In this document: positions 1 to 7,562 of the stretch, piece by piece
Position numbering within the stretch: position 1 is the first letter of the stretch
How the letters are laid out: the number at the start of each line of letters is the position of its first letter
Assembly (NCBI GenBank): GCA_938014865.1
Contig: CALLQJ010000420.1
Location: forward strand, 1 to 11,048
Direction: 5' to 3'
Source of the DNA: an uncultured Fastidiosipila sp.
Lineage (GTDB): Bacteria > Bacillota > Clostridia > Saccharofermentanales > Fastidiosipilaceae
DNA: 11,048 nt
Notes under the pieces: generated by a model
Told to the model about the DNA's origin: nothing
Databases searched by the model: none
The model's input: the letters and a program-made list of their open reading frames with translations, nothing else
Made by a program: the position numbers and the translations under genes

Positions 1-2
1 GA

Positions 3-1547
3 AAAGCAAAAGAAGAAAAATCCGAAGCCGTCCGGGAGCCCATTTTATCCGAAGAACTCAGCGCCTTTTTTGCCGAAGCCGAAGCCGAAGCGGAGGCCGG
101 TCTCTTGACGACTGAAGAAGCCGAGGAGAAAGCGGAATCCGCAAAAAGTTCTGAAAGTCCCGAAGCGCCGGAAAGTGCGGAAGGTCCCGAAAGCGAGGAA
201 GCTTCCGAAACCGGCGAAGGCGGCGAAGCAGACCAAGAAGAGGAGCCAAAGAGCGAAAAGGCCGAAAAGCGTGAGAAGTCTGCCGCTTCGGAAGAGGCGG
301 CGGCCTCTTCTCAAAAGGCCCGCAGGGCGCGCCGGAAAAAAGCCGCCCGCCCGAGCAAGGTCCAAAGCTTTTCGGACAGCGACGATCCCGGTCCCCGGCC
401 TTTGCTGATTCCTTTCCTCCGCAAAACACAGAAGAAACTGCGCAGCAAACGCTCTGCCGGACGGAAAAAGAAAGCAGGGAAAAAACCGGGGCCCGCATTT
501 ATCAAGGTCTTCCGCCGCAGCCTGGCCCGTGAATTCAAGCCGGAGGCCATGCCTGCCGCGTCGGACAGCCTCGAACGCCGGCGGCAGCATATGTTCCGCC
601 TCTGGCGGCAGCGCGGGGCAGCCGGCACGCTGCTGCTCCTGCACGGGCTGATCACGATTCTCCTGATGATCGTCTGGGCGGTTTTGCCCCGGCATGTCTT
701 CGGCATCGATAAACTCGCCGCGGACGGCGCGATGTTCTCCACCCTGCTGATCCAGGGACTGGCCGTTTTGCTGCCCTCGGCCTTTGTTTTGATTTTGTAC
801 AATATGGACGTTTCACAGGTCTTAGGCGGGAGCCGGCAGAGTCCTGTTGTCTATGCCCTCTCGGCCCTGATCGGGATACCGGCTGCCGTGGCCTTCACCG
901 GCCTTAATAACATCAGCCTTTTCATCGCCAAATCCTTAGGCATGAGCCCGGCCTCCGACAGCATCCTGGCCCTGACGGCCAATCCTTCGGTTTTTTCCTA
1001 CCTGATGATGATCCTCATTACGGCCCTGGTGCCCGCCTTATCCGAAGAACTGATGTTCCGCGGAATCATCCAAAGTTCACTGGCCTTGTCGGGACGAAAA
1101 AATCTTTCCATCTTCCTGATGGCGACGGCCTTCGCCTTATACCACAATGACCCGTATTTTCTGATCGCCCCCTTCTTTGCCGGGCTTTATCTCGGTTATC
1201 TGCGCGAGAAAAGCGACAGTCTTTATCCGGGCATTCTCATGCACTTTGTCATGAACAGCTCATTGGTGCTTCTGCAGCCCGTGCTGCCGATCTTTACCTC
1301 GTCCATGGCCTTTGCCGGGACCGCCGGCAAGACCGCCCTCTACGCCTCGCTGATCGCGGCTGCGGTCTCCCTGGTCCTGATGATTCCGCTGAGCTCGACG
1401 CTTTATTCTTACTGCGCGCATAATGTGCAGAAGAAACGCCCGAAGCGCAAGAGACTGCGCCAGGAGCAGTGGTTCCCGGCCGACTGGAAATATCTCTTAG
1501 GTCTTTTCGTCTTGTTCATCACCATGCTGGTGCTGCGGGCCGCCTGA
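3..1547 (+). CDS. CPBP-family intramembrane metalloprotease with long charged N-terminal tail (5' end outside window)
   Basis: The frame is open from the first bases to a TGA at 1545-1547, so the gene starts upstream. An in-frame TTG at 105 has no clear ribosome binding site and lies inside the acidic tail, so I do not treat it as the start. The visible protein begins with about 200 cytoplasmic residues. The first part is Glu/Ala/Ser-rich and the second (about 260-600) is Lys/Arg-rich. From about 620 a multi-pass membrane domain follows, with the CPBP (Abi/Rce1-like) motifs in order: SEELMFRG (EExxxR, 1041-1064), FALYH (His at 1143-1145) and HFVMN (His at 1242, Asn at 1254). These are the expected metal-binding and catalytic residues. 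A basic loop and one more hydrophobic helix close the protein. Family members cleave membrane-associated substrates or serve in immunity or maturation; the substrate here is unknown. The domain call is firm, the role is not. Confidence 0.88.
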   Translation, partial: KAKEEKSEAVREPILSEELSAFFAEAEAEAEAGLLTTEEAEEKAESAKSSESPEAPESAEGPESEEASETGEGGEADQEEEPKSEKAEKREKSAASEEAAASSQKARRARRKKAARPSKVQSFSDSDDPGPRPLLIPFLRKTQKKLRSKRSAGRKKKAGKKPGPAFIKVFRRSLAREFKPEAMPAASDSLERRRQHMFRLWRQRGAAGTLLLLHGLITILLMIVWAVLPRHVFGIDKLAADGAMFSTLLIQGLAVLLPSAFVLILYNMDVSQVLGGSRQSPVVYALSALIGIPAAVAFTGLNNISLFIAKSLGMSPASDSILALTANPSVFSYLMMILITALVPALSEELMFRGIIQSSLALSGRKNLSIFLMATAFALYHNDPYFLIAPFFAGLYLGYLREKSDSLYPGILMHFVMNSSLVLLQPVLPIFTSSMAFAGTAGKTALYASLIAAAVSLVLMIPLSSTLYSYCAHNVQKKRPKRKRLRQEQWFPADWKYLLGLFVLFITMLVLRAA

Positions 1548-1584
1548 TCAAATCAAAAGAGCCGTGCATCGTCGCAAAAATACA

Positions 1585-1616
1585 CCCCTGAGAGCAAAAA
1601 CTCTCAGGGGTTTTTT
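1585..1616. terminator. Intrinsic terminator between convergent genes, probably bidirectional
   Basis: A perfect 10-bp stem (CCCCTGAGAG at 1585-1594 and CTCTCAGGGG at 1601-1610) encloses a CAAAAA loop and is followed by six T on the plus strand. It lies 37 bp after the CPBP stop. On the minus strand the same hairpin is followed, after four bases, by a five-T run (complement of 1576-1580). It lies just beyond the stop of the convergent U32 gene at 1637, so it can serve both genes. It is stronger in the plus direction. Confidence 0.93.
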
Positions 1617-1636
1617 CGGCTCGGCGTCCGCTCTTT

Positions 1637-2968
1637 TCAGCGCTTCTTTTTCGGAATATCCTTATTGCCTTTCCGCCGCAGAAAAGAACCCGCCGGAATC
1701 ACTTCCTCCCGGTCCTCCGGCCGCAGATCTTCCCGGCTCAGGTAAAAGGGCATGGTCGGGTGGCGGGTATCGGGAATGGCCTGCCCCGTTTCATCCAGAA
1801 GCGTCCTGACCTTAAGACGCAGGTTTCTGCCCTGAGGGCGGATAATTTCGAGCGCATCTCCCGGGAAAATTTTATTTCTCTGGCTGCAGAAAATCAGCCC
1901 CTCATCGCTTCCCGGAGCCGCTTCAAGCGTGCGGGCGACCACCGCCGCCACCCGATGATAGGAGCGTTCCGGATCGATCTTGGCCGTCTCCTGCGGCCGC
2001 TCAAAATAAAAGCCCGTATCATAGCTTCTGTGCACCATCTGATTCAGCTCATAAAGCCAGCGCTCCTGCGTCTCATAATCCTCGCCTTCCTGCAGGTAAA
2101 GGTCGATGGCTTCCCGGTAAATTTTGGCCGTCATCGCCGCATAAAAAGCGCCTTTCATGCGGCCTTCCACTTTAAAAGAATCAATCCCCGCTTCAATCAG
2201 CTGCGGAATGTATTCGATCATGCAAAGGTCCCGGGAATTGAAAAAATAAGCCCCCCGCTGATCTTCAAAAAGCCGCAGCGAAGCCGCGTCTTCATCCGGC
2301 GCTTCCTCTGCGGTCTCAGCTGCAGGCGCCGGCAGCCAGGACCAGCGGCAGGGCTGGGCGCATTCGCCGCGGTTGGCATCCCGGCCCGTCAGAAGATTCG
2401 ATAAAAGACAGCGGCCGGAATAGGCCACGCACATGGCCCCGTGCACAAAGGCTTCGAATTCCAGATCCTCCGGCACTTTTTTGCGCATGGCGGAAATTTC
2501 GTCCAGCGTCAGCTCCCGGGCCAGGACAATGCGCTTGATCCCCTTCTCATGCCAGAAGCGGCAGGACGCACTATTGCAGGTACTCGTCTGCGTGCTGAGA
2601 TGGACGGCAAGTTCCGGCACTTCTTCCCGGATCAGGCAGATCAGGCCGGGATCCGCCGCAATCACCGCATCCGCCCCGATTTCATAAAGATAGCGGGCAT
2701 AGGCTTTGACGCCCTTAAGATCCTCTTCATGGGCGATAATATTCATGGTGACGTAAACCTTGCGCCCCAGCCGATGTGCGAAGGCAATCACCTCCGCCAG
2801 CTCCTCGTGCTCAAAAGCCGTTTTCTGCGCTCTGAGGCCGTAGGCTTCGCCCGCCATGTAAATGGCATCCGCCCCGAAAAGCAAGGCCGCTTCCGCCTTC
2901 TCCCTGCTGCCCGCCGGCAAGAGCAGTTCCGGTCTTTTTCCTTTGTGCTGATCCGATCTTGTACGCAT
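1637..2968 (-). CDS. trhP: U32-family protein, TrhP/RlhA-like (prephenate-dependent tRNA or rRNA hydroxylation factor)
   Basis: This 443-residue protein has the U32 signature. ELLLPAGS at 14-21 and the VYVTMNI strand at 71-77 fit the N-terminal barrel. EAFVHGAMC then leads into four cysteines, C180, C187, C203 and C207, the expected Fe-S ligands. FNSRDLCMIE (243-252) and SFKVEGRMK (264-272) are typical of the YrrO/YegQ type. Relatives were once called collagenase-like peptidases. Characterised members (TrhP; RlhA) hydroxylate tRNA U34 or a 23S rRNA cytidine using prephenate. I infer tRNA because the neighbour is mltG, as in the Bacillus mltG-trmR-trhP1-trhP2 cluster and because the size matches TrhP2. 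I chose the ATG at 2968 over a TTG at 3004 because a purine-rich ribosome binding site precedes it and the TTG lies inside a hairpin. A variable acidic stretch at about 211-236 is Ala/Glu-rich. It is the only U32 copy here and no methyltransferase adjoins it. Confidence 0.85.
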   Translation of the reverse strand: MRTRSDQHKGKRPELLLPAGSREKAEAALLFGADAIYMAGEAYGLRAQKTAFEHEELAEVIAFAHRLGRKVYVTMNIIAHEEDLKGVKAYARYLYEIGADAVIAADPGLICLIREEVPELAVHLSTQTSTCNSASCRFWHEKGIKRIVLARELTLDEISAMRKKVPEDLEFEAFVHGAMCVAYSGRCLLSNLLTGRDANRGECAQPCRWSWLPAPAAETAEEAPDEDAASLRLFEDQRGAYFFNSRDLCMIEYIPQLIEAGIDSFKVEGRMKGAFYAAMTAKIYREAIDLYLQEGEDYETQERWLYELNQMVHRSYDTGFYFERPQETAKIDPERSYHRVAAVVARTLEAAPGSDEGLIFCSQRNKIFPGDALEIIRPQGRNLRLKVRTLLDETGQAIPDTRHPTMPFYLSREDLRPEDREEVIPAGSFLRRKGNKDIPKKKR

Positions 2969-2976
2969 GCTCTCTG

Positions 2977-2989
2977 CCTTTCCTTCCTT
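2977..2989 (-). promoter_or_regulatory. Ribosome binding site that fixes the U32 gene start
   Basis: On the minus strand AAGGAAGGAAAGG ends eight bases before the ATG at 2968. It decides this start against the in-frame TTG at 3004. It directly abuts the T-run of the hairpin at 2990-3025, so it can only be present in RNA that reads through that hairpin. Confidence 0.7.
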
Positions 2990-3025
2990 AAAAAAAGCCC
3001 GCAAAACCTTGTGATTTTGCGGAGC
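2990..3025 (-). terminator. Intrinsic terminator or attenuator between mltG and the U32 gene
   Basis: Read on the minus strand, CCGCAAAA (3022-3015) pairs with TTTTGCGG (3006-2999) around an eight-base loop. Two more base pairs extend the foot past a one-base bulge, and a run of seven T follows (complement of 2990-2996). It begins 48 bp after the mltG stop. No convincing promoter is visible between it and the U32 ribosome binding site, so the U32 gene probably depends on partial read-through. Confidence 0.75.
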
Positions 3026-3073
3026 CTCTTGTCTTGCGTCTAGCCGTTTCTTCCCTGTCTGAGGCTACCTCTT

Positions 3074-4312
3074 TTATTCGCGGCTGCTGCCCCAGTTGCC
3101 GGAATATTTTTCAATATTCGCTTCATGCTCGGCCAAGGTGTTCGCGAAGGCGTTCGTCCCGTCTCCTTTGGCGACGAAATAGTAAAGATAAATATTTTCG
3201 TCATCCGGATAAAGAGCGGCCCGGATCGCTTCCAGGCCCGGGTTGCCGATCGGCCCCGGCGGCATGCCTTCATACTTATACGTATTGTAAGGACTGTTGA
3301 CGGCCATATCCGCTTCGGTCGCCGCCCAGACTTTCGGCTTGCCGCTGAGCTCCCTGAGATAATTCGTCGTCGCACAGGACTGCAGAAGATCTTCCGCCTC
3401 CAGGCGGTTATGGAAGACACGCGAAACCTTGTACATCTCGACAATGGAACCGGCCTCATTTTGTATGACCGAGGCCAGCGTCAGAACATCGTCAAGGGGC
3501 ATATCGACCGCTTCGGCCCGTTCGAGAATCTCATCATTGATTTTGCTTTCCGTATTGCGCAGGAAAGTTCTGATAATGTCTTCTTCATCAACATTGAGGT
3601 CAAACTGATAGGTATCCGGGAAAAGATAGCCTTCCAGGGCATAGACCCTGCCCGGTACGTTTGTCGGAATATTGGTAACAAAGCTGTAATTGGTAAAAAG
3701 CGACGGCGTATTGATGAGCTCATCCATTTTTTCTTCATCAAAATTTACGCCGTGCAGGCGCAGCTGTTCTTTGATGTCGATATAGCTGAAGCCTTCCGGG
3801 AAGGTGATCCAGGTCGTCTCGGGCGGCAGCGAGAGATTATACATGATCTCGTTATAATCCATGCCCTTCAGGACAAAATGCGTGCCGTGCCGGTAAGAGC
3901 CGTCAAAGCCGTTGAGTTCCGCCATCACGATGAAGGGCAAGGTTTTGTCGATAATGCCTTTGTTCATAAGCGTCTCGGCAATGTCTTCGGAATCCTGCCC
4001 GCGTTCAATATAAATTTCCACCGCACCCGGGGTATCTTTTTTGATGTGCCGCGGCATTTCAAAAGGCTTTTCTTCAACAGGAGCGGGCGTCGGCGTCACT
4101 TCATAGCTGTTGCCGTTCTGATCGGTCACGGTCGGCGCAGGCTCGGCGTCTTTTTTAATCTCCGCCATCTCCATGGATTCAATGGCCAGAGCCCGGTCAT
4201 TTTGATTGTGAATAAAGCCGTAGCCCAGACGGAAACCCGCGGCCAGGGCAAAGCCGATCACGAGAATGATCATGAAAACGATCAAAATACGTTTAATTTT
4301 ATCTGATAACAT
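3074..4312 (-). CDS. mltG: MltG/YceG endolytic peptidoglycan transglycosylase
   Basis: MltG cleaves nascent glycan strands at the membrane and is thought to set where elongation ends. The 412-residue protein has a short cytoplasmic N-terminus, one membrane helix (about 8-26), and a Pro/Thr/Glu-rich linker (about 55-95). A LysM-like segment (about 97-160) and the YceG catalytic domain follow. LEGYLFPDTY (226-235) and the YNTY...GMPPGPIGNPG block (342-359) are family hallmarks. In ASVIQNEAG the Glu at 286 aligns with the catalytic Glu of Escherichia coli MltG (E218 by my count from memory). The Glu two positions earlier in the E. coli motif is Gln here. AGGAGGAA lies just upstream of the ATG. 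The gene follows typA by 30 bp, so it is likely co-transcribed with it, and it is followed by a hairpin before the U32 gene. Next to a U32 gene it matches the order known in Bacillus (yrrL). Confidence 0.95.
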   Translation of the reverse strand: MLSDKIKRILIVFMIILVIGFALAAGFRLGYGFIHNQNDRALAIESMEMAEIKKDAEPAPTVTDQNGNSYEVTPTPAPVEEKPFEMPRHIKKDTPGAVEIYIERGQDSEDIAETLMNKGIIDKTLPFIVMAELNGFDGSYRHGTHFVLKGMDYNEIMYNLSLPPETTWITFPEGFSYIDIKEQLRLHGVNFDEEKMDELINTPSLFTNYSFVTNIPTNVPGRVYALEGYLFPDTYQFDLNVDEEDIIRTFLRNTESKINDEILERAEAVDMPLDDVLTLASVIQNEAGSIVEMYKVSRVFHNRLEAEDLLQSCATTNYLRELSGKPKVWAATEADMAVNSPYNTYKYEGMPPGPIGNPGLEAIRAALYPDDENIYLYYFVAKGDGTNAFANTLAEHEANIEKYSGNWGSSRE

Positions 4313-4342
4313 CCGTTCCTCCTGCCGCGGCCTTAAGCTGCT

Positions 4343-6232
4343 TTACGCCTTTTTACCGGCTTCTTCAGCCTTTTTACGGCGGGAACGCGCCTTCTGGCGC
4401 TGCTCTGTATTCAAAATTTTCTTTCGCATGCGGATATGCTGCGGCGTCACTTCGATCAATTCATCATCGGCCACAAACTCAAGACACTGTTCCAGACTCA
4501 GCGTTACCGGTGTCACCAGGCGCAGCGCCTCATCCGATCCGGCCGCCCGCATATTCGTGACATGTTTTTTCTTGCAGACATTGACGGACACATCTTCCGT
4601 ACGCGGCGTCCGGCCGACAATCATGCCTTCGTAAACGGCGGTGCCGGGCCCTATAAAAAGCTCCCCGCGTTCCTGGGCGGAATGAAGGCCGTAGGTCACG
4701 GCTTCGCCCGCTTCCGTTGCGACGAGCACGCCGCTCTGACGCGTCTCAATATCGCCTTTCCAGGGTTCAAAGTCCAAAATAACGGAGTTCATTATACCAT
4801 TGCCCTTAGTGTCGGTCAAAAACTCGGAACGGTAGCCGATGAGCCCTCTGGAGGGGATGGTAAAGACCATTCTGGTGTAGCCGCGGCGCGGCGGAAGCAT
4901 CGAGGTCATCTCTGCTTTCCGGGAGCCCAGCTTCTCAATGACCGAGCCCACATACTCTTCCGGCACATCGATATAAACCTCTTCGACGGGCTCGCATTTC
5001 ACCCCGTCAATCTCCTTCACAATGACCTTAGGCTTCGAGACCTGCAGCTCATAGCCTTCCCGGCGCATGGTTTCGATCAGGATGGAAAGGGAGAGCTCGC
5101 CGCGGCCTTTGACGACAAAGGCATCCGGGGTATCGGTCGGCTCAAGCTGCATGCTGACGTTCTTTTCCATCTCCCGGAAAAGACGGGCCCTGAGGTGGCG
5201 GGAGGTGATATATTTGCCTTCCTCGCCGGCCAGCGGGGAATCGTTGACGCTGAAGGTCATGGAAATCGTCGGTTCATCGATCTTCACAAAATCAAGCGGC
5301 TCATGATGCTCCGGATCGCAGACTGTCTGGCCGATCTCGATGTGGTCCATGCCGGCAATGCAGACAATTTCGCCGGCGGGCGCTTCTTCAATTTCCACCC
5401 GCTCCAGGCCTTCAAAACGCATCAGCTTGACGATCTTCCCTTGAGCAAAGCCCGCTTCGCCTTTGGTGCACAGGGCCACCTGCTCATTCGTACGGATCAC
5501 GCCGCGCTCGACCCGGCCCACGGCCAGGCGGCCGAGATAAGGATCGTAATCGATATTGCTGACGAGCATCTGCAGCGGTCCGTCCGTCGTCCCCGAGGGC
5601 GCGGGAATCTCCCGCATGATCATATTCAGCAGAGGCATCATGGAGCCGTCCCCGGGCTTTTGTTCCAAAGCGGGAAGCTCTTTGATATCTTCTGTCGCAT
5701 AGCCGTCCCGGGCCGAGGCGTAAATCACGGGGAAATCAAGCTGATCGTCATCGGCATCAAGCTCAATGAAGAGATCCAGGATAAGGTCTAAGACTTCTTC
5801 GGGGCGGGCATCGGGGCGGTCCACCTTGTTGATGACCACACAGACCTTCAGGCCCAGGTCCATCGCCTTATGCAATACAAAACGCGTCTGCGGCATCGGA
5901 CCGTCGTAGGCATCTACGATGAGCAGCACGCCGTCCACCATTTTCAGGACGCGTTCCACTTCCCCGCCGAAATCCGCATGTCCCGGGGTGTCCACAATAT
6001 TAATCCGTGCATCCCCGAAATTGATCGCCGTATTTTTCGACAAGATGGTGATCCCGCGCTCGCGCTCGAGATCGTTCGAATCCATGACGCGGGTCTGCAC
6101 TTTTTCATTGGCCCGGAAGGTGCCGGCCGTTTTCAGCATGGCATCCACCAGGGTCGTTTTCCCGTGGTCGACGTGCGCAATAATTGCAATATTGCGCAGA
6201 TTTTTATTCGGCTCTTGTTCCATTTCGCTCAT
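4343..6232 (-). CDS. typA: Translational GTPase TypA/BipA
   Basis: TypA is a ribosome-associated GTPase of the EF-G/LepA superfamily. It aids 50S assembly and growth under stress or cold. In the 629-residue protein the G motifs are all intact: AHVDHGKTT (19-27), RGIT (59-62), DTPGH (81-85), NKVD (135-138) and SAR (173-175). Domain II, the EF-G-like domains and the BipA-specific C-terminal domain follow. The GRGELSLSILIE and SRGLIGYRSEFLTDTKGNG segments are characteristic. The tail ends in a Lys/Arg-rich stretch (about 604-629) and makes the protein slightly longer than usual, about 605-615. The ATG at 6232 lies inside the end of der, with a 29-bp overlap. Its ribosome binding site (GAAGGA) is within der coding sequence, so translation is probably coupled. 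A second ATG three codons in also exists. Confidence 0.97.
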   Translation of the reverse strand: MSEMEQEPNKNLRNIAIIAHVDHGKTTLVDAMLKTAGTFRANEKVQTRVMDSNDLERERGITILSKNTAINFGDARINIVDTPGHADFGGEVERVLKMVDGVLLIVDAYDGPMPQTRFVLHKAMDLGLKVCVVINKVDRPDARPEEVLDLILDLFIELDADDDQLDFPVIYASARDGYATEDIKELPALEQKPGDGSMMPLLNMIMREIPAPSGTTDGPLQMLVSNIDYDPYLGRLAVGRVERGVIRTNEQVALCTKGEAGFAQGKIVKLMRFEGLERVEIEEAPAGEIVCIAGMDHIEIGQTVCDPEHHEPLDFVKIDEPTISMTFSVNDSPLAGEEGKYITSRHLRARLFREMEKNVSMQLEPTDTPDAFVVKGRGELSLSILIETMRREGYELQVSKPKVIVKEIDGVKCEPVEEVYIDVPEEYVGSVIEKLGSRKAEMTSMLPPRRGYTRMVFTIPSRGLIGYRSEFLTDTKGNGIMNSVILDFEPWKGDIETRQSGVLVATEAGEAVTYGLHSAQERGELFIGPGTAVYEGMIVGRTPRTEDVSVNVCKKKHVTNMRAAGSDEALRLVTPVTLSLEQCLEFVADDELIEVTPQHIRMRKKILNTEQRQKARSRRKKAEEAGKKA

Positions 6233-7562
6233 AGCCTATATCCTTCTTTCCTTTTTCACGTAAAATAAATCGTATCGACGTTCCTTTAAAGGAAAACGCC
6301 TTGCGAAGCTGATTTTCCAGATAACGTTCGTAGCTGAAATGCATCAGATCTTTGCTGTTGACAAAAAGCACAAAGGCCGGCGGCTCCGTCGCCACCTGTG
6401 TGGCATAGGAAATCTTCAGCCGTCTGCCCTTGTAGCCCGGCGCCTGCAGCATCTGCTGCGCCTCGCCGATCAAGTCATTCAGCTCGCCGGTCGGAATGCG
6501 GCGTCTTGAACTGTCATAGACCTCACGGATCTTGCTGAAAAGCTTTTTGACCCCCATCCCCGTCTCGGCGGAAATAAAGAGAATTTCCGCATAAGGGATA
6601 AAGGATAAGGTCTCCATAATCTGATAGCGCATTTCCTGTGCCGTCTCCGCCTTTTCTTCGGCCGGAAGATCCCATTTATTGACACAGATGATGATCCCCT
6701 TGCCTGCATTATGAGCCAGGCCGGCGATCTTGGCGTCCTGCTCGGACACTCCTTCCGTCCCGTCAATCATGAGGACACAGACATTCGCCCGTTCAATGGC
6801 GGCTGTCGCCCGTATGGTGCTGTAGCGTTCCAAAAGATCGTTGATTTTGCTCTTGCGCCGCATGCCGGCCGTATCGACCAGAACAAAGGTGCCGAGGGCG
6901 TGTTCGATGACGGTATCGGTCGCGTCCCGGGTCGTCCCGGGGATATCCGAGACAATCGCCCGCCGGCTGCCGGCCATTTTATTCACCAGGGAAGATTTTC
7001 CCACATTCGGCTTGCCGACAACGGCCACGCGGATCAGCTCCTCGTCTTCCGCCTCCGCTTCTTCCGGAAGATACTTCACGACTTCATCGAGAAGATCCCC
7101 CATGCCTAAAGCATGCGCGGAAGAGACGGGGAATACCTCTTCAAAGCCCAGGGCATAAAAATCATAAAAATCCGGCGGCGGATCTCCCGGCACGTCACAT
7201 TTATTGACGGCCACGATGACCGGCTTGCCGGAACGTCTCAGAATATCGGCGATCTCATCGTCCGCCGGCTGCCGTCCGCTTTTGGCATCGGTCATGAAAA
7301 TAATCACGTCCGCCGTTTCGATGGCGATTTCAGCCTGCAGACGCATCTGCTTTAAAATCACATCGTCCGCATTCGGTTCAAGGCCGCCGGTATCGATCAT
7401 GGTAAATTCCTGACCGAGCCAGTCTATCCTTGCGAAAATACGGTCGCGGGTCACCCCGGGCGTATCATCCACAATGGAAATCCTTTCACCGGCCAGATAA
7501 TTAAAAAAGCTCGATTTGCCGACATTAGGCCGCCCGACGACCGCCACGATTCCTCTGCTCAT
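6204..7562 (-). CDS. der: Ribosome biogenesis GTPase Der (EngA), double G domain
   Basis: Der is an essential GTPase for 50S subunit maturation. The 452-residue protein has two GTPase domains in tandem. The first has GRPNVGKS (10-17), DTGG (57-60) and NKCD (120-123). The second has GKPNVGKS (183-190), DTAG (230-233) and NKWD (295-298). A KH-like RNA-binding domain (about 355-437) and a charged tail follow. The open frame extends upstream to 7670, but I place the start at the ATG at 7562. The family begins there, an AAAGGGAAAGGA ribosome binding site precedes it, and the upstream extension overlaps the DUF512 gene. The stop of DUF512 overlaps this ATG by four bases (ATGA). The 3' end overlaps typA by 29 bp. 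The length is near the usual 435-440, with a slightly long tail. Confidence 0.97.
   Translation of the reverse strand: MSRGIVAVVGRPNVGKSSFFNYLAGERISIVDDTPGVTRDRIFARIDWLGQEFTMIDTGGLEPNADDVILKQMRLQAEIAIETADVIIFMTDAKSGRQPADDEIADILRRSGKPVIVAVNKCDVPGDPPPDFYDFYALGFEEVFPVSSAHALGMGDLLDEVVKYLPEEAEAEDEELIRVAVVGKPNVGKSSLVNKMAGSRRAIVSDIPGTTRDATDTVIEHALGTFVLVDTAGMRRKSKINDLLERYSTIRATAAIERANVCVLMIDGTEGVSEQDAKIAGLAHNAGKGIIICVNKWDLPAEEKAETAQEMRYQIMETLSFIPYAEILFISAETGMGVKKLFSKIREVYDSSRRRIPTGELNDLIGEAQQMLQAPGYKGRRLKISYATQVATEPPAFVLFVNSKDLMHFSYERYLENQLRKAFSFKGTSIRFILREKGKKDIGYERNGTRAE

Noticed and set aside
45..695. Long minus-strand open frame opposite the CPBP tail, rich in Phe, Gly and Arg
   Set aside because: It mirrors the GAA/GCC-rich codons of the acidic tail (TTC and GGC on the other strand). 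It has no family resemblance and lies opposite a frame that joins a clear CPBP domain.
1760..2404. Plus-strand open frame opposite the U32 gene
   Set aside because: The minus-strand U32 signature is intact across this region, and the plus-strand product resembles no family.
3130..3600. Possible signs of a degraded MltG catalytic site (Gln in ASVIQNE)
   Set aside because: The Glu that aligns with the catalytic Glu is present; the Gln replaces a neighbouring Glu, and the rest of the motif set is intact.
3125..4306. 393-codon plus-strand open frame opposite mltG
   Set aside because: MltG on the minus strand is unmistakable and has a good ribosome binding site. The plus-strand product has no recognisable domain and results from the GC-rich codon bias.
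4436..5791. 451-codon plus-strand open frame opposite typA
   Set aside because: It is wholly inside typA, with a His/Arg-rich product without domain signs, the usual shadow of a GC-rich gene.
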